Part shown: piece after piece, positions 44,370 through 52,365 of the stretch | How the letters are laid out: every line of letters begins with the position of its first letter | How positions within the stretch are numbered: the stretch's first letter is position 1 | Assembly (NCBI RefSeq): GCF_000732195.1 | Contig: NZ_JNNU01000007.1 | Span: 248,001 to 312,000 of the forward strand | Length of the DNA stretch: 64,000 bases | From: Neorhizobium vignae | Lineage (GTDB): Bacteria > Pseudomonadota > Alphaproteobacteria > Rhizobiales > Rhizobiaceae | Direction of reading: 5' to 3' | Notes under the pieces: model-generated | The model's database searches: none | What the model was told of the DNA's origin: nothing | The model's input: only the letters and a program-made list of their open reading frames with translations | Translations under genes and position numbers: made by a program

Positions 44370-44984
44370 TCAAGGTCCGATGATGGGCACGTGCGGGGAC
44401 GTCGTGCGGGGCATCAGGCCGGTCAGGCGCGGATCGTCGAGGACTTCGACCATCACGGCATAGGGCGTGAACCCGGACCGCTGATAGAACTGCATGGCGG
44501 CCGGGTGGTCGAAGTGGCAGGTATGCACCCAGAAACGGCGGATCGGATGCGCCCAGGCCCTCTCGATCGCCCAGTTCATCATGAAACGGCCGGCGCCCTT
44601 GCCGATCGCACCCGTGACGAGGCCGAAATAGACGAGCTCGCATTCGCCCTGCTCCCGGAAATCGAGTTCCAGGAGGCCGATCCGGCGGCCGCCGTCTAGA
44701 AGCGCGTAAATCTCGACCTTCGGATCGTTGAGCACCGAGGCAAGTTCGTCGTCGCTCATGACAAGCCGCGAGACCCACATCCAGTTCTCGCCGACCGCGC
44801 GAAACAGAGCGCGGTATGCGTCGGGAGCAGGAGACTGCCAGCGTTCCAAGGCCAGCGTGTCCGGCGCCGTCGCGGTCTTCCTGCGCGGCCTTTCGAACAT
44901 TTCGAGGCAGGTTACGACAGTGGCAATCTTGCCCGGAGGTACGGCGGAATAGCCGGACGGTAATGTGGGGTTTTCGCTTTTCAT
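44370..44984 (-). CDS. GNAT family N-acetyltransferase
   Basis: A 204-residue GNAT acetyltransferase. The core lies in the second half: IGLLELDFREQGECELVYFG, the acetyl-CoA loop GAIGKGAGRFMMNWAIERAW, and HTCHFDHPAAMQFYQRSGF. The N-terminal part (PPGKIATVVTCLEMFERPRR) is also seen in a rhizobial group of unknown substrate. The start ATG has AAAGG upstream. Located alone between frmA and the M50 protease. Confidence 0.9.
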   Translation of the reverse strand: MKSENPTLPSGYSAVPPGKIATVVTCLEMFERPRRKTATAPDTLALERWQSPAPDAYRALFRAVGENWMWVSRLVMSDDELASVLNDPKVEIYALLDGGRRIGLLELDFREQGECELVYFGLVTGAIGKGAGRFMMNWAIERAWAHPIRRFWVHTCHFDHPAAMQFYQRSGFTPYAVMVEVLDDPRLTGLMPRTTSPHVPIIGP

Positions 44985-45061
44985 GTAACCTTTGGAGCCG
45001 CTTGGCGGGTTGATGTCAATGGGCGGAGACGTCGATGCCAAGTGATATCGACGGCAGGTAA

Positions 45062-46330
45062 TCAGCCGAAAAGGCGGTCGCAGGCGTATACGATACCGTA
45101 GGAATGGATGGCGACCGCGGCATAAAGACCGAGGCCTGCCATCAGCCGCTCGCCCGGATGCATGGGATCGAGACTTTCGCGCGGCTTGGCGGAGGAAATG
45201 CCCATCAGGCTCATCAGCGTGAAGACGGCCAGTGCCGCGATCAGGGCTGTCGACGAGAGCCCGATCCGGTAACCGACCCACAGCATCAAAAGCGTGATTC
45301 CGAAACTGCCGGTGACAAGCAGGCTGCGGGTCGGAAAGATCTGTCTCAGCACCCGGCCGCCGTCGAACTGGGTCATCGGCAGAAGATTGAGAAGGTTGAA
45401 GGCCCCGAGGATCAGCAGGAACACCAGAGCCGGTTCACGCAGGGACGAGGACAATAGGTGGGCCGTCGATAGGTCGTGGACTGAAATCACGACCGGTACC
45501 AGGAAGGCGGACATGCCTGCGCCCATGAGCGCGCAGGTGGCGACTTCGAAGCGGCTGTTGTAGGGCCGCCCGCCGATGGCGATACCTCCGAGAAACGGCA
45601 CGAAGATCATCCTGACCCGTTCATGCCCGAAGGCGCGATAGGCCGCCATGTGCCCCAGTTCGTGCAGCACGATGACCAGGGTGAGGATTATGGAGATCGT
45701 CAGGCCTGCCGCCGTGAGCCCGAAAAAGGGCCAGAGCAGCAGCGTCGAGAGGAGCGCCAGGACTATCTGGACGACCGGGTGTTCGATTATGCCGCCTGTT
45801 TTCGGCCGGCCGTTTCTCAGCCAGGCAGTCAGCGACGAAAGCTCGCGGCGGATCATGAAATAGCGAAACAGGTAAACGGCGAGGCCGCGATAGTCGTCCG
45901 TCTGGGCGAGAGTGATCGTGGAACCGCCGGGCGCGGCCGACACGGCGCGGTATTCCTCGAAGTTGCGCCAGAAGGAAATGTCGAGCGCGGTGTCATCGAC
46001 CACGCGTGCACGGCTCTCGTAGCTGCGCTGCGTACTATCGACATTTTCCTCCACCTTAAAGACCCGCCGGATCGGCGCGCCGTGGCGATCGGGATGGCTG
46101 TAGGCGATCTCGATCCCCCCGCGGTTCTTTACCGTCCCCGAGGATAGGATCGAAGGGTTCCAGCTCGCTTCCTCGCCGCCGGGATGAAACGCGTGCCACA
46201 GGCGTTCCGGAGCGATTTCAAGCGTCCGCTGCAGCGTGATGGTGCGGCGGCCGACGGGCGCGGCCATCAGCAGCCAGAGCAGACCGAGATTGATCGTCAG
46301 CAACAGGACGGCGGAAACGGTAGGCGTCAT
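45062..46330 (-). CDS. M50 (site-2-type) membrane metalloprotease with N-terminal SRPBCC-like domain
   Basis: A 422-residue integral membrane protein. After a first helix (1-24) comes a soluble domain of about 130 residues (TITLQRTLEIAPERLWHAFH to TLAQTDDYRGL) that looks like an SRPBCC/START lipid-binding fold. The rest has about six helices with the zinc site VLHELGHMAA (His223, Glu224, His227) and the second-site NLLPMTQFDGG (315-325, Asp323), the paired motifs of site-2 proteases. So it should be an intramembrane or membrane-embedded protease or a close relative. The fused ligand-binding domain is unusual. Substrate unknown; no anti-sigma factor gene is adjacent. Confidence 0.87.
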   Translation of the reverse strand: MTPTVSAVLLLTINLGLLWLLMAAPVGRRTITLQRTLEIAPERLWHAFHPGGEEASWNPSILSSGTVKNRGGIEIAYSHPDRHGAPIRRVFKVEENVDSTQRSYESRARVVDDTALDISFWRNFEEYRAVSAAPGGSTITLAQTDDYRGLAVYLFRYFMIRRELSSLTAWLRNGRPKTGGIIEHPVVQIVLALLSTLLLWPFFGLTAAGLTISIILTLVIVLHELGHMAAYRAFGHERVRMIFVPFLGGIAIGGRPYNSRFEVATCALMGAGMSAFLVPVVISVHDLSTAHLLSSSLREPALVFLLILGAFNLLNLLPMTQFDGGRVLRQIFPTRSLLVTGSFGITLLMLWVGYRIGLSSTALIAALAVFTLMSLMGISSAKPRESLDPMHPGERLMAGLGLYAAVAIHSYGIVYACDRLFG

Positions 46331-46466
46331 AGCGACCTCGGAGCCTGTCGGCTCGCCATTGGCCGATCATCACGGACACCATTAGGCCGATTGATTTTCC
46401 AGGCGGTTTAGCCAACCGCTAAAATGTGAACGAGCAGCCGTGCAACGGCGCGCGACCGGCGCTTCG

Positions 46467-47177
46467 TCAGGCCGCCACCTCCTGCGTCAGGCGATGCCCG
46501 GCATCGGTCACCAGCCAGGGACCCGACCGCAGCACTTCCTTCGGCCTTTCATATGTCGTCACCGCCGCGATGATCTCCCGCCAGGCGGGATGATGGGCCT
46601 CGGCATCGGCCAGTTCGTCGATCCCGCGCAGGACCAGCGCTTCGACCGGCGACAGCATCAGCCGGCCACGTTCCGTTGCTCCCCGCAGAATCCGCCAGAT
46701 ATAGGTGAGGTCAAAGGCGGTGATGCCGGCGGAGGCCGGGCGGATGCTACGGTAGGCGCCCCGCGCGCCGGGCTCGAGAGCAAGGCGGATCTGGTCGAGC
46801 GCGAAGGCCGAGAGACTTTCCGGCACATCGGACGCGACTTCCATGGCATGCAGCAGAAGTTCGAGTTCCAGGGCGGAACGGACGGCGCCGTCGGCGGCGA
46901 TCGTGCGCATCAGCCAGCCGGCCTTCGCGTCGTCGATGCGTCCGATTGGCTCTGTGCCGCGCACGAGATACGCCGTGAGGCTTTCGACGAAATAGGTCGA
47001 CCATTCGGCGCTTTGTCCGGGACAGGAATCATTCAGCGCAAGAAGAGCGAGCGCGTCTTCGGAGGAGCAAATGCCATCCGGGAACGCGTATTTGCGCAGC
47101 ATCAAAATATCGTCGGCCACAATCCGACCCTTCCCGGCGATGACACATGCCGGAAAAGAAAAGCGGAACCCGCTCAT
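46467..47177 (-). CDS. Hypothetical protein, all-helical
   Basis: A 236-residue protein (238 from the earlier ATG) with no signal peptide or recognised motif. It is mostly helical; repeated DxxIxxL-type stretches (DDILMLRKYAFPDGI, AFDLTYIWRILRGATERGRL, PVEALVLRGIDELADAEA) recall helical-bundle proteins such as the TerB group, but I cannot confirm this. The ATG at 47177 has GGAG at better spacing than that at 47183. It stands alone between the M50 protease and a DMT exporter. Confidence 0.75.
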   Translation of the reverse strand: MSGFRFSFPACVIAGKGRIVADDILMLRKYAFPDGICSSEDALALLALNDSCPGQSAEWSTYFVESLTAYLVRGTEPIGRIDDAKAGWLMRTIAADGAVRSALELELLLHAMEVASDVPESLSAFALDQIRLALEPGARGAYRSIRPASAGITAFDLTYIWRILRGATERGRLMLSPVEALVLRGIDELADAEAHHPAWREIIAAVTTYERPKEVLRSGPWLVTDAGHRLTQEVAA

Positions 47178-47277
47178 CTTCATTTCTCCGTTTCATCATG
47201 AAACTGAATGTGGGTGATAATTGAGAGAAGTTGAGAGGCGGAAAAGAAGCGCGGTTAACCGGCGGGAAACAACGCCG

Positions 47278-48198
47278 TCAAACGGGCTCCACCTGCTTCG
47301 TTTTGGAACGCTCCCTCCAGATGATGAACAGGCCGGAGGCGACGATGATGGCAATGCCGAGCCATTTGGAGGCGGTCGGGAAATCGCCGAACAGGGCGTA
47401 ACCGAGCACGGTCGCCGAGATGATCTCGAAATACTGGAAGGGTGCCAGCAGCGACAGCGGCGCCAGCCGGAAGGCGCGAACCACGAGCAGATGCATGTAG
47501 CCCGAGATCGAGCCGAGAAGCATCAGCAGAATGAGACCGAGCCAGGAGGCTGGGAGCGATGGGGTAAAATCCGCAGCCCCCGCGCTATCCCCGATAACCA
47601 GGGCCGCCGCCATGAACAGCGTTCCTCCGACGCCCGCCATGGTCTGCATGACGAGCGGCGAATCGGCTTCGCCGATCGCCCGGTTGAGGAAGAGGTAGAG
47701 CGTGAAGAGGAAGGCGCAGGCGACCGGCAGCAGCGCCGTCCAGCCGAAGATCGCATAGCTCGGCTGGATGACGATCATTGCGCCGCCGAAACCGACGACG
47801 ATCGCCAGCCACCGCCGCCAGCCGACCTTTTCGCCCAGGAAGATAGCCGACATCATGGTGAGCATGAACGGCTCGACGAAATAGATGGCGAAGACATCGG
47901 CAAGCGGCATGTATTTGACCGCCGCGAAGAACATCAGGCTGGCTGCCGCATGCAGCACGCCGCGCAGCAGGTTCATCCAGGGGCGCTTCGGCCGGAAAAT
48001 CGCGGCCCCGGTGAAGACGGCAAGCGGCAGGATGCAGACCAGCTGAAAGAAGAACCGGTAGAATGTCACCTGAGCGGGCGACATCGCCTCGAAGGTCGCC
48101 ATGTATTTGGCGATGGCATCCATCAGCGGCAGGATGACCATGCAGGTGGCCATGATGGCCATGCCCTTCAGCGGATTTTCAGGTGTGGAAGAGGGCAT
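47278..48198 (-). CDS. DMT/EamA family exporter
   Basis: A drug/metabolite transporter of 306 residues from the chosen ATG (322 from an upstream TTG). Ten helices in two EamA repeats are visible; typical segments are VTFYRFFFQLVCILPLAVF, AAVKYMPLADVFAIYFVEPF and APFQYFEIISATVLGYALFG. Substrate unknown, possibly amino acids or nucleosides. No near-perfect ribosome site marks the start. It lies just after lipB on the same strand, 62 bases away. Confidence 0.9.
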   Translation of the reverse strand: MPSSTPENPLKGMAIMATCMVILPLMDAIAKYMATFEAMSPAQVTFYRFFFQLVCILPLAVFTGAAIFRPKRPWMNLLRGVLHAAASLMFFAAVKYMPLADVFAIYFVEPFMLTMMSAIFLGEKVGWRRWLAIVVGFGGAMIVIQPSYAIFGWTALLPVACAFLFTLYLFLNRAIGEADSPLVMQTMAGVGGTLFMAAALVIGDSAGAADFTPSLPASWLGLILLMLLGSISGYMHLLVVRAFRLAPLSLLAPFQYFEIISATVLGYALFGDFPTASKWLGIAIIVASGLFIIWRERSKTKQVEPV

Positions 48199-48260
48199 GC
48201 CCGGCACTTTCGAGGAACCGGGTTCTTCAACCACAGCGGGCGGCAATGTTCAAGCCGAGA

Positions 48261-48989
48261 TCAGGCGCCGGCGGGGTCGGAGGCCGTGGCGCCGAAGATT
48301 TCCTCGAAGGCTTCCCGCAGGCGCATATCCACATCGGCCATCATCACCGGAAGGCCGAGATCGACGAGGCTCGTCACGCCGTAGGCGCTGATGCCGCAGG
48401 GCACGATGCCGGTGAAATGCGAGAGGTCCGGATCGACGTTGAGGGAGAGGCCGTGGAAGCTCACCCAGCGGCGCAGGCGGATGCCGAGGGCGGCCACCTT
48501 GTCCTCCGCCATCGTACCATCCGGCAGAAGCGGCTTTTCCGGCCGGCGCACCCAGACGCCGACGCGGTCCTCGCGCCGTTCGCCGCGCACGTTCATCATG
48601 TCGAGGGTGCGGATCACCAGTTCCTCGAGCGCCGCCACATAGGCGCGAACGTCCTGGCGCCGGCGCTTGAGGTCGAGCATCACGTAAGCGACCCGCTGAC
48701 CGGGGCCATGATAGGTGTATTCGCCGCCGCGGCCTGTGGAAAACACCGGGAAACGATCCGGCTCGATCAGGTCGGCGGCGTCGGCGCTGGTGCCGGCGGT
48801 GTAAAGCGGCGGGTGTTCGAGCAGCCAGACGAGCTCGTCGGCACGGCCGTCGGCGATCGCCGCCACCTCGCGCTCCATCTCGGCCACCGCCTCCTCGTAA
48901 GGGACCAGGCCATCGGAGATTCGCCAGCGCACCGGCGGCGAGCCTGTTTGGGGCAGCATGGACAGATTGAGGTCGGTGCGTGTGAGCAT
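48261..48989 (-). CDS. lipB: Lipoyl(octanoyl) transferase LipB
   Basis: A 242-residue octanoyltransferase that moves octanoate from acyl carrier protein to lipoyl domains such as GcvH and the 2-oxo-acid dehydrogenases. Active-site Cys198 lies in [15 protein letters not shown] and Lys164 in [19 protein letters not shown]; the [14 protein letters not shown] motif is also standard. The ATG (MLTRTDL) is chosen; a longer start is possible. GcvH and GcvP lie in the same window, so this enzyme serves the glycine cleavage system too. Confidence 0.95.
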   Translation of the reverse strand: MLTRTDLNLSMLPQTGSPPVRWRISDGLVPYEEAVAEMEREVAAIADGRADELVWLLEHPPLYTAGTSADAADLIEPDRFPVFSTGRGGEYTYHGPGQRVAYVMLDLKRRRQDVRAYVAALEELVIRTLDMMNVRGERREDRVGVWVRRPEKPLLPDGTMAEDKVAALGIRLRRWVSFHGLSLNVDPDLSHFTGIVPCGISAYGVTSLVDLGLPVMMADVDMRLREAFEEIFGATASDPAGA

Positions 48990-49166
48990 GGAAATTCTTC
49001 TGGCAAAAACAAAAGGGTGCGGCAAGAGGCCGATTTTCAGCCCGGTTTATATAGGCATTCGGGAGAAGAGTTTTTATCCTTCAAAAATCTGTCACGGCGC
49101 ACTTGTGCACCCCAAATGCTTTTGCTACATGCAGCCCCGCCGGCGCAAGTCGGCATCTACCACGAT

Positions 49167-49251
49167 GCGGTCGTGGCGGAATTGGTAGACGCGCAGCGTT
49201 GAGGTCGCTGTGTCGCAAGACGTGGAAGTTCGAGTCTTCTCGACCGCACCA
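49167..49251 (+). tRNA. tRNA-Leu (GAG)
   Basis: An 85-base tRNA with the CCA encoded. The acceptor stem GCGGTCG pairs with CGACCGC; the anticodon arm is CAGCG-TTGAGGT-CGCTG, giving anticodon GAG (leucine CUC/CUU). The T-arm has GTTCGAGTC. A long variable arm (TGTCGCAAGACGT) marks a class II tRNA as expected for leucine. It is followed by a strong terminator. Confidence 0.95.
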
Positions 49252-49254
49252 AAA

Positions 49255-49280
49255 TAAAAACCCGCTTCGGCGGGTTTTTT
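49255..49280 (+). terminator. Rho-independent terminator after tRNA-Leu
   Basis: AAAAACCCGC-TTCG-GCGGGTTTTTT: a stable GC stem with a UUCG tetraloop and a T run, 3 bases after the tRNA CCA. Textbook intrinsic terminator. Confidence 0.93.
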
Positions 49281-49392
49281 GTTGCCTGTATCGCGGCGGA
49301 CAGAACCGGCCGCTAAAAATTTAGCGGCCAAGCTCCCGTTCCTTTTAGGTTTTTCCCTTAATCCCGTCGATTGGGACATCTGGGGAAAAGAC

Positions 49393-50316
49393 ATGAAGAC
49401 GCTTATCTTTGCGCAGGTATTCGCCTGCCTTCTGGCAACCACCATCGCCGCCTCCGCCGAAACGATTTCCACAGACACTCATTCGCCGGAGCTTTCCGTC
49501 AAGGTGGCGGAGGGGATTGGCACGGCCAATGCCCATATCGTCGCAGAAATGACGCGACAGGATGCAGGCGACCACTGCTCGAACTGGTTTGCGGGCCGCG
49601 GCAAGACGGCGATCAACGACTGCATCAAAAGCAGCCTGGACGGTGCAAGCACCAAGGCGGAGATAAGCGCCGACTGCGATGCCGGCGCACTCATCGACCA
49701 TCGCGGCCGGAAATTCACCTTCGCCGGCGTTTGGGAGAAGCATGACGATATCAGGGCACCCGGGCGGTTCCGCTTCAGGGACGAGACCGGCACGATCGTC
49801 GAGCCCAACAATGCAGCGGGCGGGCTTACCCTGGCGCATCTCTGGACGACGCTCTGCCCGCAGGGCTTTCCCACCCTGGACGCGGAATTCAATCCCTACG
49901 TCAAGAAGAGGGATTTCGCGCTTGCCTCCACCAGAGACACGGACCACCCGCTCAACGACAGCCTGAATATCGAACCGTTCATCCACAACGACTCGTTCAT
50001 GCATGTCAGCTACAAGTATGGGCTCATCACCTATCATGATCCCAAGCCATCGATCGTCGGCACAATCCAGCCGAACACGCTGCTGTTCCAGGGCAGGATC
50101 GAGCATATGGGGGAGGCAGTCGGCGTCGCCTACACATTCAAGAAGGGTTGCGAACCGGCCCCTTATTTCGTGGTCGGCTATTACCACGCCAAAACATCTA
50201 GCTACTTCCTGCATGGCAAGGCGCCGCTACGCAGCAAGACGAATTGCGACGTTATCGGCTATAGCGAGAAAAGTCCGAATGCGACCTTGAAATTGCAGGC
50301 CTATCTGATGGATTGA
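49393..50316 (+). CDS. Hypothetical exported protein
   Basis: A 307-residue protein with a signal peptide (MKTLIFAQVFACLLATTIAAS, cleavage after SAE). Four or five Cys in the mature part (DHCSNW, NDCIKSS, ADCDAG, LCPQGF, GCEPAP, NCDVIG) suggest disulfides. The middle reads EKHDDIRAPGRFRFRDETGT. No domain is recognised. The ATG after GGGGAAAAGAC is chosen over an earlier in-frame start lying in the tRNA terminator region. It is followed by the OsmC gene at 35 bases. Confidence 0.78.
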   Translation: MKTLIFAQVFACLLATTIAASAETISTDTHSPELSVKVAEGIGTANAHIVAEMTRQDAGDHCSNWFAGRGKTAINDCIKSSLDGASTKAEISADCDAGALIDHRGRKFTFAGVWEKHDDIRAPGRFRFRDETGTIVEPNNAAGGLTLAHLWTTLCPQGFPTLDAEFNPYVKKRDFALASTRDTDHPLNDSLNIEPFIHNDSFMHVSYKYGLITYHDPKPSIVGTIQPNTLLFQGRIEHMGEAVGVAYTFKKGCEPAPYFVVGYYHAKTSSYFLHGKAPLRSKTNCDVIGYSEKSPNATLKLQAYLMD

Positions 50317-50351
50317 TCCCGGTACCTATGTTGCAAGGTAAGGAGAAGCCC

Positions 50352-50774
50352 ATGGTCGAGCTGAAGATCAAGACACGGCCGATCGGTGCGACCGCCGTCC
50401 TCGGACGCGTGGGTCACCCGCAGGTGAAGAGCGAGACGGAGGGACATGTGGAAGTGGTCACCGGCGCTTCGGAGCCGGGGTTCAATCCGCTGGACCTGAT
50501 GTTTTCGTCGCTGGCCGCCTGCCTCGTGCTCAGCGGCCGGATCGCCGCGAGCAAGCTCGGCTTTCTCGACAGGCTCTCTGAGGTGAGGGTGCATGTGACG
50601 GGCGAAAAGGCCCACGAGGGGCCCTCCAGAATCACCAGGTTCATCGTGGACTTCCGCGTCGAAGGGGATTTCGACGACGAGCAGCGGCTGCAGATCGCTC
50701 ATTTGGCGGAGGAAATCTGCACCGTCAGCAACACGCTGAAAACTTCGCCGGAAATTTCGCTGACGATCGGTTAG
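50352..50774 (+). CDS. OsmC family protein
   Basis: A 140-residue OsmC/YhfA-type protein. The fold's typical sequence PGFNPLDLMFSSLAACLVLS includes the Cys that in true OsmC peroxidases is the reactive residue; a second Cys lies in LAEEICTVSNTLK. Members reduce organic hydroperoxides or act as thiol carriers. AAGGAG precedes the ATG. It may be co-transcribed with the exported protein upstream. Confidence 0.9.
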   Translation: MVELKIKTRPIGATAVLGRVGHPQVKSETEGHVEVVTGASEPGFNPLDLMFSSLAACLVLSGRIAASKLGFLDRLSEVRVHVTGEKAHEGPSRITRFIVDFRVEGDFDDEQRLQIAHLAEEICTVSNTLKTSPEISLTIG

Positions 50775-50783
50775 CCGTACCCC

Positions 50784-51275
50784 TTAGTCGTCGTCTGGAA
50801 TGTGGCTGTCGACACCTTCGAGCCGGAGATTGTTGACCAGTTCGCGGACGCCGGCGACGCGCTGGATTCGTCGGGCGATCTTGCGTGAGGTGGCCGCATC
50901 GTCGACGGCTCCTTCGAGCGTGACGGTGCCATCCTCCACATGCACGTCGATCGACGCCATGTCGATCATATCGAGCTCGTCGATCGCGTCGGTGACCCGC
51001 TCTTCGAGATCGTCGGCCTCCTCGATCCCCTTCGTGCCGGGGCGGATGGTGTCGACCAACCGCTCTTCCGATCCGTCGCGCTCGACGCTGTCCACCTGAT
51101 AACCGCGATTGCGTTCCGCGTCGAAATTGGCCTTGGGATCACCATAGGCGGCATTGTCAACAGGGCGGGCGCCGGTTGCGTCGTCATAGGGCCAGCCTTC
51201 ATCGATATTTCGGTCATCGTAATCGCGGAAATCTTCCTCGCGGGAAATATCGTCAGCTTTTTTCTTGCCCGGCAC
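50784..51275 (-). CDS. BON-domain protein
   Basis: A 163-residue acidic, soluble protein. The C-terminal 70 residues are a BON domain (LEERVTDAIDELDMIDMAS to GTVTLEGAVDDAATSRKIAR), a fold often linked to membrane phospholipid binding. The N-terminal half is disordered and charged (DYDDRNIDEGWPYDDATGAR). The GTG start follows AGGAGG with 6 bases spacing; an earlier GTG overlaps that site. A second BON protein gene lies 76 bases upstream on the same strand. Confidence 0.86.
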   Translation of the reverse strand: MPGKKKADDISREEDFRDYDDRNIDEGWPYDDATGARPVDNAAYGDPKANFDAERNRGYQVDSVERDGSEERLVDTIRPGTKGIEEADDLEERVTDAIDELDMIDMASIDVHVEDGTVTLEGAVDDAATSRKIARRIQRVAGVRELVNNLRLEGVDSHIPDDD

Positions 51276-51351
51276 GAGCACCTCCTGTCAGTCCAAATGG
51301 ACCCGGCGCACCCCCAATTCACAAAAGGGCTGGTGCGCCGGGCATCTCGCT

Positions 51352-51609
51352 TCAATGGCTCGTGGATGCGCCATCCTTGTTACCCGTCAGGGTCAGATGG
51401 CTTTCGACATCATGTACGCCATCCACGGTTTCCGCGCTCAATACGGCCTTCCTGGCCGAGAACACGGTATCGACTGAACCCTCGAGGACAACCTTGGCTC
51501 CCTCGGCATGGGGTTCGATCGTCGACGAATCGACGTCCGGCAACGCGGCCAGACGCTCGGATACTTGGCGTTCGAGTTCGGCTGCGGTCTTGTCTGCTGT
51601 CGCATTCAT
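51352..51609 (-). CDS. Small BON-domain protein
   Basis: An 85-residue protein consisting of one BON domain: ELERQVSERLAALPDVDSST, AKVVLEGSVDTVFSARKAVL and DGVHDVESHLTL. No signal peptide. The ATG has GAGGAGC 8 bases before. Paired with the longer BON protein downstream on the same strand; they may act together in envelope stress, which is only inferred. Confidence 0.85.
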   Translation of the reverse strand: MNATADKTAAELERQVSERLAALPDVDSSTIEPHAEGAKVVLEGSVDTVFSARKAVLSAETVDGVHDVESHLTLTGNKDGASTSH

Positions 51610-51678
51610 GGTCGTAGCTCCTCGCTGGGCTTGCGACCTCACAACGGGCGAACGCGGATTTGGTTCGGTCCGGGTTTA

Positions 51679-52170
51679 TTATTTTCCCTTGCCCCATTTG
51701 CGCAGCAGCCGATCCCGCTTCAGGCGGGACAGCCGCTTCAGCCAGAAGATGCCGTCGAGCTGATCGATCTCGTGCTGCATGCAGATGGAATAGAAACCCT
51801 CGGCGTCCTCTTCATGGACGGCACCGTCGAGATCCTGGTAGCGGAACCGGATCCTTTTAGGCCGCTCCACTTCGTCGTTGGCGCCGGGCATGGAGACGCT
51901 GCCTTCCATGTGCCGAATGAGCTCGTTCGAGGAGACCAAAATCTCCGGATTGGCGTAGAAACGCGGGCCGGTTTCCCTTGACAGTTCCAGCACCACGAGC
52001 CGGGTGAAGACGCCGGCATGCGCGGCGGTGATGCCGACGCCGGGTGCCGCCCGCATCGTATCGAGAAGGTCATGGGCCAGCGCAGTCAGGCTCGCGTCGA
52101 AGATGGTGACCGGTTCGCAGGGCTTGGACAGGCCTGGATCGGGATATTTCAGGATGGTCCGGATGGCCAC
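51679..52170 (-). CDS. Degenerate peptide deformylase paralogue
   Basis: A 163-residue protein of the peptide deformylase family. All three motifs can be placed but are altered: GVGITAAHAG (44-53) instead of GxGLAAxQ, EGSVSMPG (89-96) with Ser91 where the metal-binding Cys belongs, and HEIDQLDG (133-140) with Gln137 replacing the second His. Two of the three metal ligands are thus lost, so removal of formyl groups is unlikely. The start is GTG after GAGGAG. Such PDF-like paralogues occur beside a true PDF in alphaproteobacteria; a role in binding peptides or ribosomes is speculative. Confidence 0.88.
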   Translation of the reverse strand: MAIRTILKYPDPGLSKPCEPVTIFDASLTALAHDLLDTMRAAPGVGITAAHAGVFTRLVVLELSRETGPRFYANPEILVSSNELIRHMEGSVSMPGANDEVERPKRIRFRYQDLDGAVHEEDAEGFYSICMQHEIDQLDGIFWLKRLSRLKRDRLLRKWGKGK

Positions 52171-52365
52171 TTTTCGAACTCCTCTCGCTGCCCTTCGGGG
52201 TTTTTCCGCATCGTTTCGCCATGCGCTCTGGACCCGGAACGGCAATTGTTCTAGCAGGAAAACCAGTGGCATGAGCAATAGCGCCGGATGCGGCTATCCG
52301 GTTGTTGACAATATGTTTTTTGCCGCCATTCTCCTTTTGTCAAATACCACCAGCGAGGGCGGCAG

